The translations under genes were made by a program, and so were the position numbers. Below, piece by piece: positions 40,803 through 52,591 of a stretch of 64,000 bases of DNA. Positions within the stretch are counted from its first letter, which is position 1. Every line of letters begins with the position of its first letter. The notes under the pieces are model-generated. The model saw only the letters and a list, made by a program, of their open reading frames with translations, was not told the DNA's origin and ran no database searches. Source of the stretch: Vibrio coralliirubri (GTDB taxonomy: Bacteria > Pseudomonadota > Gammaproteobacteria > Enterobacterales > Vibrionaceae); the NCBI RefSeq assembly GCF_024347375.1, contig NZ_AP025470.1, positions 124,001 through 188,000 of the forward strand. Reading direction: 5' to 3'.

Positions 40803-41507
40803 ATGGCTAAACTTACTAAGCGTATGCGCGTAATCCGCGACAAAGTTGACTCAACTAAAGAATACGAAATCAGCGAAGCTGTTGCTCTTCTTAAAGAACT
40901 AGCGACTGCTAAATTCGTTGAGTCTGTAGATGTTGCTGTTAACCTAGGCATCGATGCTCGTAAATCTGACCAAAACGTTCGTGGCGCAACAGTGCTACCT
41001 CACGGTACTGGCCGTGACATCCGCGTTGCTGTTTTCACTCAAGGTGCAAACGCAGAAGCTGCTAAAGCTGCTGGCGCAGATATCGTTGGTATGGAAGATC
41101 TTGCTGAGCAAGTGAAAAAAGGCGAAATGAACTTCGACGTAGTTGTTGCTTCTCCAGATGCAATGCGTGTTGTTGGTCAACTAGGTACAATCCTAGGTCC
41201 ACGCGGCCTTATGCCAAACCCTAAAGTTGGTACTGTAACTCCTAACGTTGCTGAAGCGGTTAAGAACGCTAAAGCTGGTCAGGTTCGTTACCGTAACGAC
41301 AAGAACGGCATCATCCACACTACTATCGGTAAAGCATCTTTCGAAGCTAGCCAGCTTCAAGAGAACCTAGAAGCTCTTCTAGTTGCTCTTAAGAAAGCTA
41401 AGCCTTCTTCAGCTAAGGGTTCTTACCTGAAGAAAGTAAGCATCTCTACTACGATGGGTGCTGGTGTTGCTGTTGATCAAGCTAGTCTTGACACTCAAGC
41501 AAACTAA
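40803..41507 (+). CDS. rplA: Ribosomal protein L1
   Basis: L1 forms the mobile stalk that guides release of deacylated tRNA and is the autogenous repressor of rplKA. The 234-residue product starts [20 protein letters not shown]. Conserved blocks are [32 protein letters not shown] and [18 protein letters not shown]. The rplJ promoter appears to begin directly after its stop codon. Confidence 0.97.
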   Translation: MAKLTKRMRVIRDKVDSTKEYEISEAVALLKELATAKFVESVDVAVNLGIDARKSDQNVRGATVLPHGTGRDIRVAVFTQGANAEAAKAAGADIVGMEDLAEQVKKGEMNFDVVVASPDAMRVVGQLGTILGPRGLMPNPKVGTVTPNVAEAVKNAKAGQVRYRNDKNGIIHTTIGKASFEASQLQENLEALLVALKKAKPSSAKGSYLKKVSISTTMGAGVAVDQASLDTQAN

Positions 41508-41508
41508 T

Positions 41509-41536
41509 TTGCTTAGGTGCAGATTTAGTGTATACT
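41509..41536 (+). promoter_or_regulatory. Promoter of rplJ-rplL-rpoBC
   Basis: TTGCTT (41509-41514), a 16-base spacer and TATACT (41531-41536) are followed by TCTGCGCC. It begins two bases after the rplA stop, the same place as the E. coli L10 promoter. Confidence 0.7.
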
Positions 41537-41544
41537 TCTGCGCC

Positions 41545-41757
41545 TAATATTTGTGGTTGGGTGGTTTTAAAGCAATTTGAAATCATCTATCCCAAGACCG
41601 TAGGCGCTGTCGATTTTCATTAGATTATTGATAGCTTAATAAAACCTACGTAGGCGATGTTGTGGTTTGAAATGAATTTATTCATTTTTAAATAACATCG
41701 TAAACGCTCATTACATTTTGTATTGAGTGCTGTAATCACAACCAGAGGTTAATCCAA
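41545..41757 (+). promoter_or_regulatory. rplJ mRNA leader (L10 autoregulatory leader)
   Basis: A leader of just over 200 bases precedes rplJ. It contains facing segments CCGTAGGCG (about 41599) and CCTACGTAGG (about 41644) that can pair over a long range, as in the L10-L12-binding leader of E. coli. Autoregulation is inferred from this layout and family knowledge. Confidence 0.6.
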
Positions 41758-42252
41758 ATGGCTTTAAATCTTCAAGACAAAAAAGCAATTGTTGCTGAAG
41801 TCAACGAAGCTGCCAGTGGTGCACTTTCTGCAGTTGTAGCTGATTCTCGTGGCGTTGAAGTTGGCGCAATGACTTCTCTACGTAAACAAGCTCGCGAAGC
41901 GGGTGTTTACATGAAAGTTGTTCGTAACACACTAGCACGCCGTGCGGTTCAGGGTACAGACTACGAGTGTCTAGTAGACACTTTCACTGGTCCAACTCTG
42001 ATCGCATTCTCTAATGAGCACCCAGGTGCTGCAGCGCGTCTTTTCAAAGACTTCGCTAAAGAGAATAAAGATTTCGAGATCAAAGCTGCTGCATTTGAAG
42101 GCGCAGTTACTGATGCTGAAGTACTAGCGACACTACCAACTTACGACGAAGCTATCGCACGCCTAATGATGTGCATGAAAGAAGCTTCTGCTGGCAAGCT
42201 GGTTCGTACTATCGCTGCTGTTCGCGACCAAAAAGAAGAAGCTGCGGCATAA
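41758..42252 (+). CDS. rplJ: Ribosomal protein L10
   Basis: L10 anchors L7/L12 dimers to form the stalk that recruits translation GTPases, and the L10-L12 complex represses its own mRNA. The 164-residue product starts [19 protein letters not shown]. Conserved features include the RNA-binding [20 protein letters not shown] segment and a C-terminal helix ([27 protein letters not shown], split as [14 protein letters not shown] and [13 protein letters not shown]) for L12 binding. It is followed by rplL after 57 bases. Confidence 0.96.
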   Translation: MALNLQDKKAIVAEVNEAASGALSAVVADSRGVEVGAMTSLRKQAREAGVYMKVVRNTLARRAVQGTDYECLVDTFTGPTLIAFSNEHPGAAARLFKDFAKENKDFEIKAAAFEGAVTDAEVLATLPTYDEAIARLMMCMKEASAGKLVRTIAAVRDQKEEAAA

Positions 42253-42309
42253 GCCTTGCTTTTCACTGGTTGCTATTTAAACTTATTGTTGACTTAAAAG
42301 AGAATTGTT

Positions 42310-42678
42310 ATGTCTATTACTAACGAGCAAATCCTAGACGCAGTTGCAGAAATGTCTGTAATGCAAGTTGTTGAGCTTATCGAAGCTATGGAAGAGAAAT
42401 TCGGCGTTACTGCAGCTGCTGCTGTTGTAGCTGGCGGCGCAGCTGGCGGCGACGCTGCTGCTGAGCAAACTGAATTCGACGTTATCCTAACTGCTGCTGG
42501 CGCTAACAAAGTACAAGTTATCAAAGCTGTACGTGGCGCAACTGGCCTAGGTCTTAAAGAAGCTAAAGGTCTTGTAGACTCAGCTCCTGCAGCGCTTAAA
42601 GAAGGCGTTGACAAAGCTGAAGCTGAAGCTCTTAAAGCACAGCTAGAAGAAGCTGGCGCTTCTGTTGAAATCAAGTAA
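42310..42678 (+). CDS. rplL: Ribosomal protein L7/L12
   Basis: L7/L12 is the multi-copy stalk protein that stimulates GTP hydrolysis by elongation factors. The 122-residue product has an N-terminal dimerisation domain (about 1-35), an Ala/Gly-rich hinge, and the C-terminal domain with [19 protein letters not shown] and the factor-binding [15 protein letters not shown] helix. An attenuator follows before rpoB, giving more stalk protein than polymerase. Confidence 0.97.
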   Translation: MSITNEQILDAVAEMSVMQVVELIEAMEEKFGVTAAAAVVAGGAAGGDAAAEQTEFDVILTAAGANKVQVIKAVRGATGLGLKEAKGLVDSAPAALKEGVDKAEAEALKAQLEEAGASVEIK

Positions 42679-42710
42679 TTATTACTTAATTTCTTAGCCG
42701 CAAGGCTAAT

Positions 42711-42741
42711 GGCTGGTGGTTTATTAACCACCGGCCTTTTT
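42711..42741 (+). terminator. Attenuator between rplL and rpoB
   Basis: GGCTGGTGGTT (42711-42721) and AACCACCGGCC (42726-42736) form a stem with one wobble and loop TATT, followed by T5. A partial terminator in this gap is known in E. coli. The gap to rpoB is 235 bases. Confidence 0.85.
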
Positions 42742-42913
42742 GCGCTGTAGGGCTATGACGAATTTTCCGCTGTTTAACCGTCATAATCCGAGCAAAAAAA
42801 CAGTCATTTTTTCGAAACGATTGTTCACTACAGTAAACAGCTGTTTGTCACCGCCCCCTCTTGAAGAGTGTTTTGGGTGGTTTGGGTCACTTATCAGCGA
42901 GCTGAGGAACCCC

Positions 42914-45900
42914 ATGGTTTACTCTTATACCGAGAAAAAGCGCATCCGTAAGGATTTTGGTACTCGTCCACAAGTTTTGGACATTCCATACCTGTTATCG
43001 ATCCAGCTTGATTCTTTCGACAAATTCATCGAACAGGATCCAGAAGGTCAATACGGTCTTGAAGCTGCTTTCCGTTCTGTATTTCCAATTCAGAGCTACA
43101 ACGGCAATTCTGAGCTGCAATACGTTAGCTACCGTCTTGGTGAGCCAGTTTTTGACGTTAAAGAATGTCAAATCCGCGGTGTTACTTACTCAAAGCCACT
43201 ACGCGTAAAACTACGTCTAGTTATCTTTGATCGAGATGCACCAGCAGGTACTGTAAAAGACATTAAAGAACAAGAAGTCTACATGGGCGAAATTCCGCTT
43301 ATGACAGACAATGGTACTTTCGTAATTAATGGTACCGAGAGGGTTATCGTATCCCAGCTGCACCGAAGCCCAGGCGTGTTCTTCGACAGTGATAAGGGTA
43401 AGACCCACTCATCAGGTAAAGTTCTTTATAACGCACGTGTAATTCCTTACCGTGGCTCATGGTTAGACTTTGAGTTCGATCCTAAGGATAACTTATTCGT
43501 ACGTATCGACCGTCGTCGTAAGCTACCAGCATCGATTATTCTTCGTGCACTTGGTAAGTCGACTGAAGAGATCCTAGATCTGTTCTTCGACAAAGTGAAC
43601 TTCGAAGTTAAAGACCAAACTCTTCTTATGGAGTTGGTTCCTGATCGTCTACGTGGTGAAACTGCGTCATTCGACATCGAAGCAAACGGCAAAACTTACG
43701 TTGAGACTGGTCGTCGTGTTACTGCTCGTCATATCCGTCAACTTGAAAAAGATGGCGTTGAGCACATCGAAGTACCAGTAGAGTACATCGTTGGTAAAGT
43801 TGCATCTAAAGATTACATCAATGAAGCAACTGGCGAGATCATCGTTGGCGCGAACCAAGAGATTAGCCTAGAAGCACTTGCTAACCTGTCTCAAGCAGGT
43901 CACAAGGCTCTACAAACTCTGTTCACGAATGACCTAGATCACGGTCCATTCATGTCAGACACTCTACGTGCAGATAGCACAGTAGATCGCATCTCTGCAT
44001 TGGTAGAAATCTACCGCATGATGCGTCCTGGCGAGCCACCAACGAAAGAAGCTGCAGAGTCTCTATTCGAAAGCCTATTCTTCTCTGAAGAACGTTACGA
44101 CCTATCAACTGTAGGCCGTATGAAGTTCAACAGCTCTATCGAGCGTGAAGAAGAAGAAGAGCGCGGTACTCTGGATGAATCAGACATCATCGAAGTGATG
44201 AAGAAACTGATTGGTATCCGTAACGGTATTGGTGAAGTGGACGATATCGACCACCTTGGCAACCGTCGTATCCGTTCTGTAGGTGAAATGGCAGAAAACC
44301 AATTCCGTGTTGGTCTAGTTCGTGTAGAACGTGCCGTTAAAGAGCGCCTAAGCCTTGGTGACCTTGATGCAATCATGCCTCAAGATCTTATCAACGCTAA
44401 GCCGATCTCTGCTGCAGTTAAAGAATTCTTTGGCTCTTCACAGCTTTCACAGTTCATGGACCAAAACAACCCATTGTCAGAAGTTACGCACAAACGTCGT
44501 ATCTCTGCTTTAGGTCCTGGTGGTCTTACTCGTGAGCGCGCAGGCTTCGAAGTACGTGACGTTCACGTAACTCACTACGGTCGTCTATGTCCGATCGAAA
44601 CGCCTGAAGGTCCAAACATCGGTCTAATTAACTCGCTATCTGCGTTTGCACGTTGTAACGATTACGGTTTCCTAGAAACTCCGTACCGTCGTGTAGTTGA
44701 TGGTGTAGTAACAGAAGAAGTTGATTACCTGTCTGCAATCCAGGAAGGTCAATTCGTAATCGCGCAAGCAAACACCATTCTTACTGAAGAAGGTACGTTT
44801 GCAGATGAGCTAATCACAGCTCGTCAAAAAGGTGAATCTGGTCTTCACCCACGCGATCACGTTGACTACATGGACGTTGCGACAAACCAAGTAGTATCTA
44901 TCGCTGCTTCGCTTATCCCGTTCCTAGAACACGATGATGCGAACCGTGCATTGATGGGTGCCAACATGCAACGTCAAGCTGTACCAACACTTAAGGCTGA
45001 TAAGCCTCTAGTAGGTACTGGTATCGAACGTAACATCGCAGTTGACTCTGGTGTTACAGCAGTTGCTAAACGTGGTGGTCAAGTTCAGTCTGTAGACGCT
45101 TCTCGTATCGTAGTTAAGGTTAACGAAGATGAATTGGTACCTGGCGAAGCTGGTATCGATATCTACAACCTAACTAAGTACACGCGTTCGAACCAAAACA
45201 CATGTATTAACCAACGTCCAACTGTACTTCCTGGTGAACCAGTTGCACGTGGCGATGTTCTTGCTGATGGTCCTTCAACAGACCTTGGTGAACTAGCGCT
45301 TGGCCAAAACATGCGTATCGCATTCATGCCTTGGAACGGTTACAACTTCGAAGACTCGATCTTAGTATCTGAGCGCGTAGTTCAAGAAGACCGTTTCACG
45401 ACAATCCACATTCAAGAACTATCTTGTGTGGCTCGTGATACTAAGCTGGGTTCTGAAGAGATCACAGCTGATATTCCAAACGTAGGTGAGTCTGCTCTGT
45501 CTAAACTAGACGAGTCAGGTATCGTTTACATTGGTGCTGAAGTTAAGGGTGGCGACATCCTAGTTGGTAAAGTAACCCCTAAAGGTGAAACTCAACTGAC
45601 TCCTGAAGAGAAGCTACTACGTGCTATCTTCGGTGAGAAAGCATCTGATGTTAAAGATACTTCTCTACGTGTACCAAACTCTGTTTCGGGTACTATCATC
45701 GATGTACAAGTCTTCACTCGCGATGGCGTAGAGAAAGACAAGCGTGCACTTGAAATCGAACAGATGCAGCTTAAAGAAGCTAAGAAAGACCTAACTGAAG
45801 AGTTCCAAATTCTTGAGGGTGGCCTTCTTAACCGTGTTAAAGCTGTACTTCTGTCTGGTGGTTACTCTGAAGCTAAGCTTGATACTATCGGTCGTAAGCA

Positions 45901-46942
45901 ATGGCTAGAGCAAGTTCTAGAAGACGATGCGCTACAAACACAGCTTGAGCAACTTGCTGAGCAGTGGGATGAGCTAAAAGCAGACTTCGATAAGAAGTTT
46001 GAAACTAAGCGTCGTAAAATCACTCAAGGTGATGATCTAGCGCCTGGCGTTCTTAAGATTGTTAAAGTTTACCTAGCGGTTAAACGTCGTATCCAGCCTG
46101 GTGATAAGATGGCCGGTCGTCACGGTAACAAAGGTGTAATCTCTAAGATTAACCCTGTTGAAGACATGCCATACGATGAGAAAGGTCAGCCTGTAGACAT
46201 CGTACTTAACCCGCTGGGTGTACCATCGCGTATGAACATCGGTCAGATCCTAGAAGTTCACTTAGGTTTGGCTGCGAAAGGTATCGGTGACAAGATCAAC
46301 CAAATGGTTAAGGAACAACAAGAACTGCATAAGTTCCGTGAGTTCCTACAGAAGGTTTACGATCTTGGTGATACTCGTCAGAAAGTTGATATTGCTGAAC
46401 TGTCTGATGATCAAGTTCGTACACTGATCAAGAACCTACGTGGCGGTCTACCGATTGCTACTCCTGTGTTCGACGGTGCTTCTGAGTCTCTAATCAAAGA
46501 ACTACTCAAACTGGGTGATCTACCAGAATCTGGTCAGCTTAAACTGTTTGATGGTCGTACTGGTGATTCGTTTGAGCGTCCTGTAACTGTTGGTTACATG
46601 TACATGCTGAAACTGAACCACTTGGTTGATGACAAGATGCATGCTCGTTCAACTGGTTCTTACAGCCTAGTAACTCAGCAACCACTTGGTGGTAAAGCTC
46701 AGTTCGGTGGTCAGCGTTTCGGTGAGATGGAAGTATGGGCACTAGAAGCATACGGTGCTGCATATACTCTACAAGAAATGCTAACCGTTAAGTCAGATGA
46801 CGTTAACGGCCGTACTAAGATGTATAAGAACATCGTAGACGGTAACCATAGCATGGAACCTGGTATGCCTGAGTCGTTCAACGTACTGTTGAAAGAGATT
46901 CGCTCGCTAGGTATCAACATCGAGCTAGAAGACGAAGAGTAA
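42914..46942 (+). CDS. rpoB: DNA-directed RNA polymerase subunit beta
   Basis: RpoB forms much of the catalytic cleft of RNA polymerase and the rifampicin site. From the ATG at 42914 ([16 protein letters not shown]) it has 1,342 residues, the same as E. coli; the longer open frame upstream is not supported. The rifampicin region [20 protein letters not shown] then [20 protein letters not shown] appears wild-type at the usual resistance positions. [13 protein letters not shown] and the C-terminal [20 protein letters not shown] end are present. It is co-transcribed with rpoC. Confidence 0.98.
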   Translation: MVYSYTEKKRIRKDFGTRPQVLDIPYLLSIQLDSFDKFIEQDPEGQYGLEAAFRSVFPIQSYNGNSELQYVSYRLGEPVFDVKECQIRGVTYSKPLRVKLRLVIFDRDAPAGTVKDIKEQEVYMGEIPLMTDNGTFVINGTERVIVSQLHRSPGVFFDSDKGKTHSSGKVLYNARVIPYRGSWLDFEFDPKDNLFVRIDRRRKLPASIILRALGKSTEEILDLFFDKVNFEVKDQTLLMELVPDRLRGETASFDIEANGKTYVETGRRVTARHIRQLEKDGVEHIEVPVEYIVGKVASKDYINEATGEIIVGANQEISLEALANLSQAGHKALQTLFTNDLDHGPFMSDTLRADSTVDRISALVEIYRMMRPGEPPTKEAAESLFESLFFSEERYDLSTVGRMKFNSSIEREEEEERGTLDESDIIEVMKKLIGIRNGIGEVDDIDHLGNRRIRSVGEMAENQFRVGLVRVERAVKERLSLGDLDAIMPQDLINAKPISAAVKEFFGSSQLSQFMDQNNPLSEVTHKRRISALGPGGLTRERAGFEVRDVHVTHYGRLCPIETPEGPNIGLINSLSAFARCNDYGFLETPYRRVVDGVVTEEVDYLSAIQEGQFVIAQANTILTEEGTFADELITARQKGESGLHPRDHVDYMDVATNQVVSIAASLIPFLEHDDANRALMGANMQRQAVPTLKADKPLVGTGIERNIAVDSGVTAVAKRGGQVQSVDASRIVVKVNEDELVPGEAGIDIYNLTKYTRSNQNTCINQRPTVLPGEPVARGDVLADGPSTDLGELALGQNMRIAFMPWNGYNFEDSILVSERVVQEDRFTTIHIQELSCVARDTKLGSEEITADIPNVGESALSKLDESGIVYIGAEVKGGDILVGKVTPKGETQLTPEEKLLRAIFGEKASDVKDTSLRVPNSVSGTIIDVQVFTRDGVEKDKRALEIEQMQLKEAKKDLTEEFQILEGGLLNRVKAVLLSGGYSEAKLDTIGRKQWLEQVLEDDALQTQLEQLAEQWDELKADFDKKFETKRRKITQGDDLAPGVLKIVKVYLAVKRRIQPGDKMAGRHGNKGVISKINPVEDMPYDEKGQPVDIVLNPLGVPSRMNIGQILEVHLGLAAKGIGDKINQMVKEQQELHKFREFLQKVYDLGDTRQKVDIAELSDDQVRTLIKNLRGGLPIATPVFDGASESLIKELLKLGDLPESGQLKLFDGRTGDSFERPVTVGYMYMLKLNHLVDDKMHARSTGSYSLVTQQPLGGKAQFGGQRFGEMEVWALEAYGAAYTLQEMLTVKSDDVNGRTKMYKNIVDGNHSMEPGMPESFNVLLKEIRSLGINIELEDEE

Positions 46943-47033
46943 TCCCTCCTCTTTTTAAAAGAAGATAGGATTATTTGGTAAAAGGGAGCTTGCTACAGCA
47001 GTGAGCTCCTTTAACTCCTTACAGGAGCTGAAT

Positions 47034-50000
47034 GTGAAAGACTTATTAAACTTTCTAAAAGCACAGCATAAGACCGAAGAATTTGATGCAATCAAAATCG
47101 GTCTATCTTCACCAGACATGATCCGTTCATGGTCTTTTGGTGAAGTTAAAAAGCCGGAAACAATTAACTATCGTACGTTCAAACCTGAACGTGATGGTCT
47201 GTTCTGTGCACGTATTTTTGGTCCAGTTAAAGACTACGAATGTCTTTGTGGCAAATACAAGCGCCTGAAGCACCGTGGTGTTATCTGTGAGAAGTGTGGC
47301 GTTGAAGTTACACAAACTAAAGTTCGTCGTGACCGCATGGGCCACATTGAGCTAGCTTCACCAGTTGCTCACATCTGGTTCCTAAAATCACTGCCGTCTC
47401 GTATCGGTCTACTAATGGATATCCCTCTACGTGATATCGAACGTGTTCTTTACTTCGAGATGTACGTAGTAACTGAACCAGGTATGACTGATCTAGAAAA
47501 ATCTCAGATGCTTACTGAAGAAGAGTATCTGGATCGTCTAGAAGAGTGGGGTGACGAATTCACTGCTAAGATGGGTGCTGAAGCGATCAAAGATCTGCTT
47601 GCAACAATGGACCTTCATCAAGAAGTGGAAGAAATGCGCGAAGAGTTAGAAACTACTAACTCAGAAACTAAGCGTAAAAAAGTTACTAAGCGCCTGAAGC
47701 TAGTTGAAGCGTTCATTGCATCGGGTAACGATCCGCAATGGATGATTCTGACTGTACTTCCGGTTCTGCCGCCAGATCTACGTCCTCTAGTACCACTAGA
47801 TGGCGGTCGTTTTGCGACTTCAGATCTGAACGACCTTTACCGTCGTGTGATCAACCGTAACAACCGTTTGAAGCGCCTTCTAGAGCTAGCTGCTCCGGAC
47901 ATCATCGTACGTAACGAAAAGCGTATGCTGCAAGAGTCTGTTGATGCACTTCTAGATAACGGTCGTCGTGGTCGTGCTATCACTGGTTCTAACAAGCGTC
48001 CTCTGAAATCTCTTGCTGATATGATCAAGGGTAAACAAGGTCGTTTCCGTCAGAACCTTCTAGGTAAACGTGTAGACTACTCTGGCCGTTCTGTAATCAC
48101 AGTAGGTCCATACCTTCGTCTACATCAGTGTGGTCTTCCTAAGAAGATGGCACTTGAGCTATTTAAGCCGTTCATCTACAGCAAGCTAGAAACTCGTGGC
48201 ATGGCTACGACAATCAAAGCTGCTAAGAAGATGGTAGAGCGCGAAGAAGCTATCGTTTGGGATATCCTAGACGAAGTAATCCGCGAACACCCAGTACTGC
48301 TTAACCGTGCACCTACACTTCACCGTCTAGGTATCCAAGCGTTTGAACCAGTACTAATCGAAGGTAAAGCGATTCAGCTTCACCCACTAGTGTGTGCGGC
48401 ATACAACGCCGACTTCGATGGTGACCAAATGGCGGTACACGTGCCTCTAACTCTAGAAGCACAGCTTGAAGCACGTACACTGATGATGTCGACGAATAAC
48501 ATTCTGTCGCCAGCGTCAGGTGATCCGATCATCGTACCTTCTCAGGACGTTGTATTGGGTCTTTACTACATGACACGTGACAAGATCAACGTGAAAGGCG
48601 AAGGTATGTACCTTGCTGGCCCTGCTGAGGCTGAAAAGGCATACCGTACTAAGACTGCTGAGCTACACGCTCGCGTTAAAGTACGTATCACCGAGACTGT
48701 AGTAGACGAAGATGGTAACAGCACTACTGAAACGAAGATGGTTGATACAACTGTCGGCCGTGCAATGCTATGGCAAATCGTTCCAGCTGGCCTACCGTAC
48801 AGCATCGTTAACCAAAAGTTAGGTAAGAAGCAGATCTCTACTCTTCTTAACGAGTGTTACCGTAAGCTTGGTCTAAAAGATACAGTAGTATTTGCTGACC
48901 AAATCATGTACGCAGGTTTTGCATACGCTGCACTTTCTGGTGTTTCTGTAGGTATCGACGATATGGTTGTACCTCAAGCGAAATACGATGAAATTGAATC
49001 TGCTGAAGAAGAAGTTCGCGAAATCCAAGAGCAATTCCAATCTGGTCTTGTTACTGCGGGTGAGCGTTACAACAAAGTTATCGATATCTGGGCATCTACG
49101 AATGACCGCGTTGCGAAAGCAATGATGGATAACCTATCTTCTGAAACAGTTATCAACCGTGAAGGCGAAGAAGAACAGCAAGAATCGTTCAACAGCATCT
49201 ACATGATGGCCGACTCGGGCGCACGTGGTTCTGCAGCTCAGATTCGTCAGCTAGCAGGTATGCGTGGTCTGATGGCGCGTCCAGATGGTTCAATCATCGA
49301 AACGCCGATCACAGCGAACTTTAAAGAAGGTCTAAACGTCCTTCAGTACTTTATCTCAACGCACGGTGCTCGTAAGGGTCTTGCGGATACAGCACTGAAA
49401 ACAGCAAACTCGGGTTACCTAACTCGTCGTCTAGTAGACGTTGCTCAAGACGTTGTAGTACATGAACATGACTGTGGCACGCATGAAGGTATCGACATGA
49501 TGCCTCACATCGAAGGTGGTGACGTTAAAGTTGCACTTTCTGAGCTTGCTCTAGGTCGTGTAGTAGCTGAAGACGTTCTTAAGCCTGGTACTGAAGATGT
49601 ACTGATTCCACGTAATACTCTGATTGATGAGAAGTGGTGTCAAATCATGGAAGACAACTCAGTAGATAGCATGAAAGTGCGCTCTGTTGTTACCTGTGAT
49701 GCAGACTTCGGTTGTTGTGCACAGTGTTACGGTCGTGACCTAGCACGTGGTCACCTAGTGAACCAAGGTGAAGCAGTTGGTGTTATCGCTGCACAATCTA
49801 TCGGTGAACCGGGTACACAGCTAACGATGCGTACGTTCCACATCGGTGGTGCGGCATCTACTGCAGCAGCAGAGAACAGCATCCAAGCTAAGACAACTGG
49901 TACTGTGAAACTTCACAATGCTAAGTTCGTAGTTAACAAAGATAAGAAACTGGTTATCACTTCTCGTGCATCTGAGATGACGATTATTGATGAATTCGGC

Positions 50001-51236
50001 CGTACTAAAGAGAAGCACAAACTTCCTTACGGTTCGATGCTAACCAAAGGCGACAACGCAGCAGTTACTGCTGGTGAAGTTGTAGCTAACTGGGAAGCGC
50101 ATACCATGCCAATCATCACTGAAGTGGCAGGTCGTATCCAATTCGTAGATATGATCGATGGTATTACAGTTTCTCGTCAAACTGACGATCTAACGGGTCT
50201 TTCTTCAAGTGAAGTTACAGACGCAGCAGCTCGCCCAGCAGCAGGTAAAGATATGCGTCCAGCTATCAAACTTGTTGATGAGCAAGGTAACGACGTAATG
50301 ATCCCTGGTACTGATATGCCAGCTCACTACTTCCTACCTGGCAAAGCGATTGTAAACATCGAAGATGGCGCTGAAGTTGGCATCGGTGACACACTATCTC
50401 GTATCCCTCAAAAATCGAGCGGAAACAAAGATATCACCGGTGGTCTACCACGCGTAGCTGACCTATTCGAAGCTCGTAAACCTAAAGAGCCTGCGATCCT
50501 TGCTGAGCACACAGGTACTGTGTCTTTCGGTAAAGAAACGAAAGGTAAGCGTCGTCTAGTAATCACTCGTGAAGGCGGTGACGCTTACGAAGAGATGATT
50601 CCTAAGCATCGTCAATTGAACGTGTTCGAAGGTGAGAAGATTGAACGTGGTGATGTAATCGCCGACGGTCCTGAAACTCCACACGATATCCTGCGTCTAC
50701 GTGGTATCCACGCAGTAACTCAGTACATCGCGAACGAAGTTCAAGAAGTTTACCGCTTACAAGGCGTAAAGATTAACGATAAGCACATCGAGACTATCGT
50801 TCGTCAAATGCTACGTAAGTGTACAATCACTCATTCTGGTGACTCTCCGTTCCTACCTGGCGAACAAGTTGAGTACCACAATGTTAAGATTGCTAACCGT
50901 AAGCTAGAAGCTGAAGGTAAAGAACTAGTACGTTTCGAACGTGACCTACTAGGTATTACTAAAGCATCTCTTGCAACTGAGTCATTCATCTCAGCTGCAT
51001 CGTTCCAAGAAACGACTCGCGTACTAACAGAAGCTGCGGTTTCTGGTAAGCGTGATGACCTTCGCGGTCTGAAAGAGAACGTAATTGTTGGTCGTCTGAT
51101 CCCAGCTGGTACTGGTTTCGCATACCACCAAGAGCGTCAAAAGCAACGTGAAGAAGAGCAAGAAGGTCCTTCAGCTGAACAAGCTACTGACAATCTAGCA
51201 GCACTTCTAAACGCTGGTTTCTCTTCAGAAGAGTAA
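47034..51236 (+). CDS. rpoC: DNA-directed RNA polymerase subunit beta'
   Basis: RpoC carries the active-site magnesium motif [12 protein letters not shown]. The N-terminal zinc site is [20 protein letters not shown], split as CLCGKY and CEKCG, and the second zinc site includes [20 protein letters not shown]. The start is a GTG at 47034 with AGGAG (47023-47027) six bases upstream, giving [17 protein letters not shown] as in E. coli, where rpoC also starts with GTG. The product is 1,400 residues against 1,407. A terminator follows, then an insertion sequence that leaves the gene intact. Confidence 0.98.
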   Translation: MKDLLNFLKAQHKTEEFDAIKIGLSSPDMIRSWSFGEVKKPETINYRTFKPERDGLFCARIFGPVKDYECLCGKYKRLKHRGVICEKCGVEVTQTKVRRDRMGHIELASPVAHIWFLKSLPSRIGLLMDIPLRDIERVLYFEMYVVTEPGMTDLEKSQMLTEEEYLDRLEEWGDEFTAKMGAEAIKDLLATMDLHQEVEEMREELETTNSETKRKKVTKRLKLVEAFIASGNDPQWMILTVLPVLPPDLRPLVPLDGGRFATSDLNDLYRRVINRNNRLKRLLELAAPDIIVRNEKRMLQESVDALLDNGRRGRAITGSNKRPLKSLADMIKGKQGRFRQNLLGKRVDYSGRSVITVGPYLRLHQCGLPKKMALELFKPFIYSKLETRGMATTIKAAKKMVEREEAIVWDILDEVIREHPVLLNRAPTLHRLGIQAFEPVLIEGKAIQLHPLVCAAYNADFDGDQMAVHVPLTLEAQLEARTLMMSTNNILSPASGDPIIVPSQDVVLGLYYMTRDKINVKGEGMYLAGPAEAEKAYRTKTAELHARVKVRITETVVDEDGNSTTETKMVDTTVGRAMLWQIVPAGLPYSIVNQKLGKKQISTLLNECYRKLGLKDTVVFADQIMYAGFAYAALSGVSVGIDDMVVPQAKYDEIESAEEEVREIQEQFQSGLVTAGERYNKVIDIWASTNDRVAKAMMDNLSSETVINREGEEEQQESFNSIYMMADSGARGSAAQIRQLAGMRGLMARPDGSIIETPITANFKEGLNVLQYFISTHGARKGLADTALKTANSGYLTRRLVDVAQDVVVHEHDCGTHEGIDMMPHIEGGDVKVALSELALGRVVAEDVLKPGTEDVLIPRNTLIDEKWCQIMEDNSVDSMKVRSVVTCDADFGCCAQCYGRDLARGHLVNQGEAVGVIAAQSIGEPGTQLTMRTFHIGGAASTAAAENSIQAKTTGTVKLHNAKFVVNKDKKLVITSRASEMTIIDEFGRTKEKHKLPYGSMLTKGDNAAVTAGEVVANWEAHTMPIITEVAGRIQFVDMIDGITVSRQTDDLTGLSSSEVTDAAARPAAGKDMRPAIKLVDEQGNDVMIPGTDMPAHYFLPGKAIVNIEDGAEVGIGDTLSRIPQKSSGNKDITGGLPRVADLFEARKPKEPAILAEHTGTVSFGKETKGKRRLVITREGGDAYEEMIPKHRQLNVFEGEKIERGDVIADGPETPHDILRLRGIHAVTQYIANEVQEVYRLQGVKINDKHIETIVRQMLRKCTITHSGDSPFLPGEQVEYHNVKIANRKLEAEGKELVRFERDLLGITKASLATESFISAASFQETTRVLTEAAVSGKRDDLRGLKENVIVGRLIPAGTGFAYHQERQKQREEEQEGPSAEQATDNLAALLNAGFSSEE

Positions 51237-51264
51237 GCTCTACGAGTAGTCTCTAAGAGATAAG

Positions 51265-51291
51265 AAAAAGGCACCTTCGGGTGCCTTTTTT
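51265..51291 (+). terminator. Terminator after rpoC
   Basis: AAAAAGGCACC (51265-51275), loop TTCG and GGTGCC followed by T6. It ends the rplJL-rpoBC transcript eight bases before the insertion sequence. Confidence 0.92.
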
Positions 51292-51352
51292 GTATCTGGT
51301 GTACCGTCCTAAATATGGTTGACACATTTCCAACATGAAATTGGAGAGTGTC

Positions 51353-51754
51353 ATGAAAACAACAAGTAGACGTACTCAACGAGATTATTCTCTTGCCTTT
51401 AAATTGGCAGTCGTAAGCCAAGTTGAAAAAGGCGAAATGACTTATAAGCAAGCTCAAGAACGTTATGGGATCCAAGGTCGCTCTACCGTTTTAGTTTGGC
51501 TTCGCAAACATGGTCAACTAGATTGGTCTAAAGGAATAGAACAATCGAGAGCGTTAGGAGCGACTATGTCAAACTCTTCCTCAACTCAAACCCCAGAGCA
51601 ACGAATCAAAGAACTCGAGCAGCAATTAGAAGAAACTCAGCTCAAAGCTGAGTTCTTTGAAGCGGTTGTAAAAGTCATGGATCGAGATTTCGGAGTCCGA
51701 ATCTCAAAGAAGCGCAAGGCCGAGTTATTAAGGAAAAAACGGTCAGAAGATTGA
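51353..51754 (+). CDS. IS3-family transposase OrfA
   Basis: OrfA is the DNA-binding part of the transposase. From the ATG at 51353, with GGAG at 51343-51346, it has 133 residues. The helix-turn-helix is in the first 60 (YSLAFKLAVVSQVEKGEM, YKQAQERYGI, VLVWLRKHG). A leucine-zipper coiled coil follows (RIKELEQQLEETQLKAEFFE, about 84-103). An upstream ATG at 51335 would add six residues. The last codons overlap orfB in the -1 frame. Confidence 0.9.
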   Translation: MKTTSRRTQRDYSLAFKLAVVSQVEKGEMTYKQAQERYGIQGRSTVLVWLRKHGQLDWSKGIEQSRALGATMSNSSSTQTPEQRIKELEQQLEETQLKAEFFEAVVKVMDRDFGVRISKKRKAELLRKKRSED

Positions 51755-51758
51755 CCGT
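51733..51758 (+). promoter_or_regulatory. Probable -1 frameshift signal or translational coupling site of the IS
   Basis: A run of six A's (51734-51739) lies in the orfA frame as AAA-AAA. The hairpin ACGGTCA (51739-51745)/TGACCGT (51752-51758) follows at once and covers the orfA stop and the orfB TTG. The orfB frame is open through the A-run, so frameshifting would give an OrfAB fusion, as known for IS911 and IS3. The spacing between slip site and hairpin is shorter than in IS911. Confidence 0.55.
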
Positions 51759-52557
51759 CACTAAAGCTTGCCACTTCATAGGTATTACACGACAAGCTTT
51801 CTACAAGCGCTGTGTTGCAGAAATTCATCAGACAAAGAAAGATGAATCCGTACTCGGTTTTGTGAAGGAGCAAAGGATGATGCACCCTCGTATAGGGACT
51901 CGTAAGATCAAGTATTTACTTGCTCAGAACGATATTGAAATCGGGCGAGACCGCTTATTCTCTCTGCTGAGAATGAATCGATTATTAGTACAGAATCGAA
52001 GGGCTTATCATCGAACTACAAACAGTAATCATCGCTTTTACTGCCATCCAAATCGAATTAAGGAAGGCTTAATCCCGGAAAGACCAGAGCAATTATGGGT
52101 TGCCGATATTACTTATCTAGCAACGCGGCGTGGTAGTACTTATCTCAGTTTAGTGACGGACGCTTACTCAAGAAAAATCGTGGGCTATCACATAAGTGAT
52201 GATATGAAAGCTCGCACGGTCAAGCAGGCCTTTTTAAACGCGTTGAAAGGGCGGAAGAATACAGGTGAGCTTGTCCATCACTCAGATAGAGGTGTTCAGT
52301 ACTGCTCTGTTGAATACCAAGAGTTGCATCGACAGTATGGTGTATCTTGCTCAATGACTGATGGCTATGACTGTTATCAGAATGCGTTGGCAGAGAGGAT
52401 CAACGGAATACTGAAGATGGAGTATCTGTTGAATAAGCCTAATGATTTAGATGAAGCAAAGAAAATGGTCGCTGAATCAGTAAAAATCTATAATGAATAT
52501 AGGCCTCACACAGCTCTAAAATACAAAACGCCCGATGAAGTACATCGAGCGTTTTAG
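51751..52557 (+). CDS. IS3-family transposase OrfB (DDE integrase core)
   Basis: OrfB is the catalytic domain, probably made mainly as an OrfAB fusion by frameshifting, or by re-initiation at the TTG at 51751. It has 268 residues. An N-terminal HTH_21-like region (MMHPRIGTRKIKYLLAQN) precedes the rve integrase core. The DDE triad is visible as WVADITYL, HHSDRGVQY and NALAERINGILKMEY. Nothing is truncated. The C-terminal YNEYRPHTALKYKTPDEV is the normal ending. Confidence 0.93.
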   Translation: MTVTKACHFIGITRQAFYKRCVAEIHQTKKDESVLGFVKEQRMMHPRIGTRKIKYLLAQNDIEIGRDRLFSLLRMNRLLVQNRRAYHRTTNSNHRFYCHPNRIKEGLIPERPEQLWVADITYLATRRGSTYLSLVTDAYSRKIVGYHISDDMKARTVKQAFLNALKGRKNTGELVHHSDRGVQYCSVEYQELHRQYGVSCSMTDGYDCYQNALAERINGILKMEYLLNKPNDLDEAKKMVAESVKIYNEYRPHTALKYKTPDEVHRAF

Positions 52558-52591
52558 TCAATCAAGTGTCAACCCATATCAGGACGGGTCA

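Larger units (their letters stand above)
51300..52591 (+). mobile_element. IS3-family insertion sequence, apparently complete
   Basis: The element is 1,292 bases with terminal inverted repeats: left TGTACCGTCCTAAATATGG, then TTGACAC, and right (reversed) TGACCCGTCCTGATATGGG, then TTGACAC. They start TG, as is usual in the family. The three bases TGG flank both ends (51297-51299 and 52592-52594) as a probable target duplication. It encodes orfA and orfB in overlapping frames. Both frames are open and the DDE residues are intact, so it may be active. It sits in a neutral position between the rpoC terminator and rsd. Confidence 0.92.

Noticed and set aside
42294..42731. 145-codon minus-strand frame opposite rplL
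   Set aside because: It is an Ala/Ser-rich shadow of the strongly biased rplL sequence and has no separate support.
42740..42913. 58-codon N-terminal extension of RpoB
   Set aside because: The E. coli-like start [16 protein letters not shown] at 42914 gives the exact family length, and the extension starts at the rplL attenuator.
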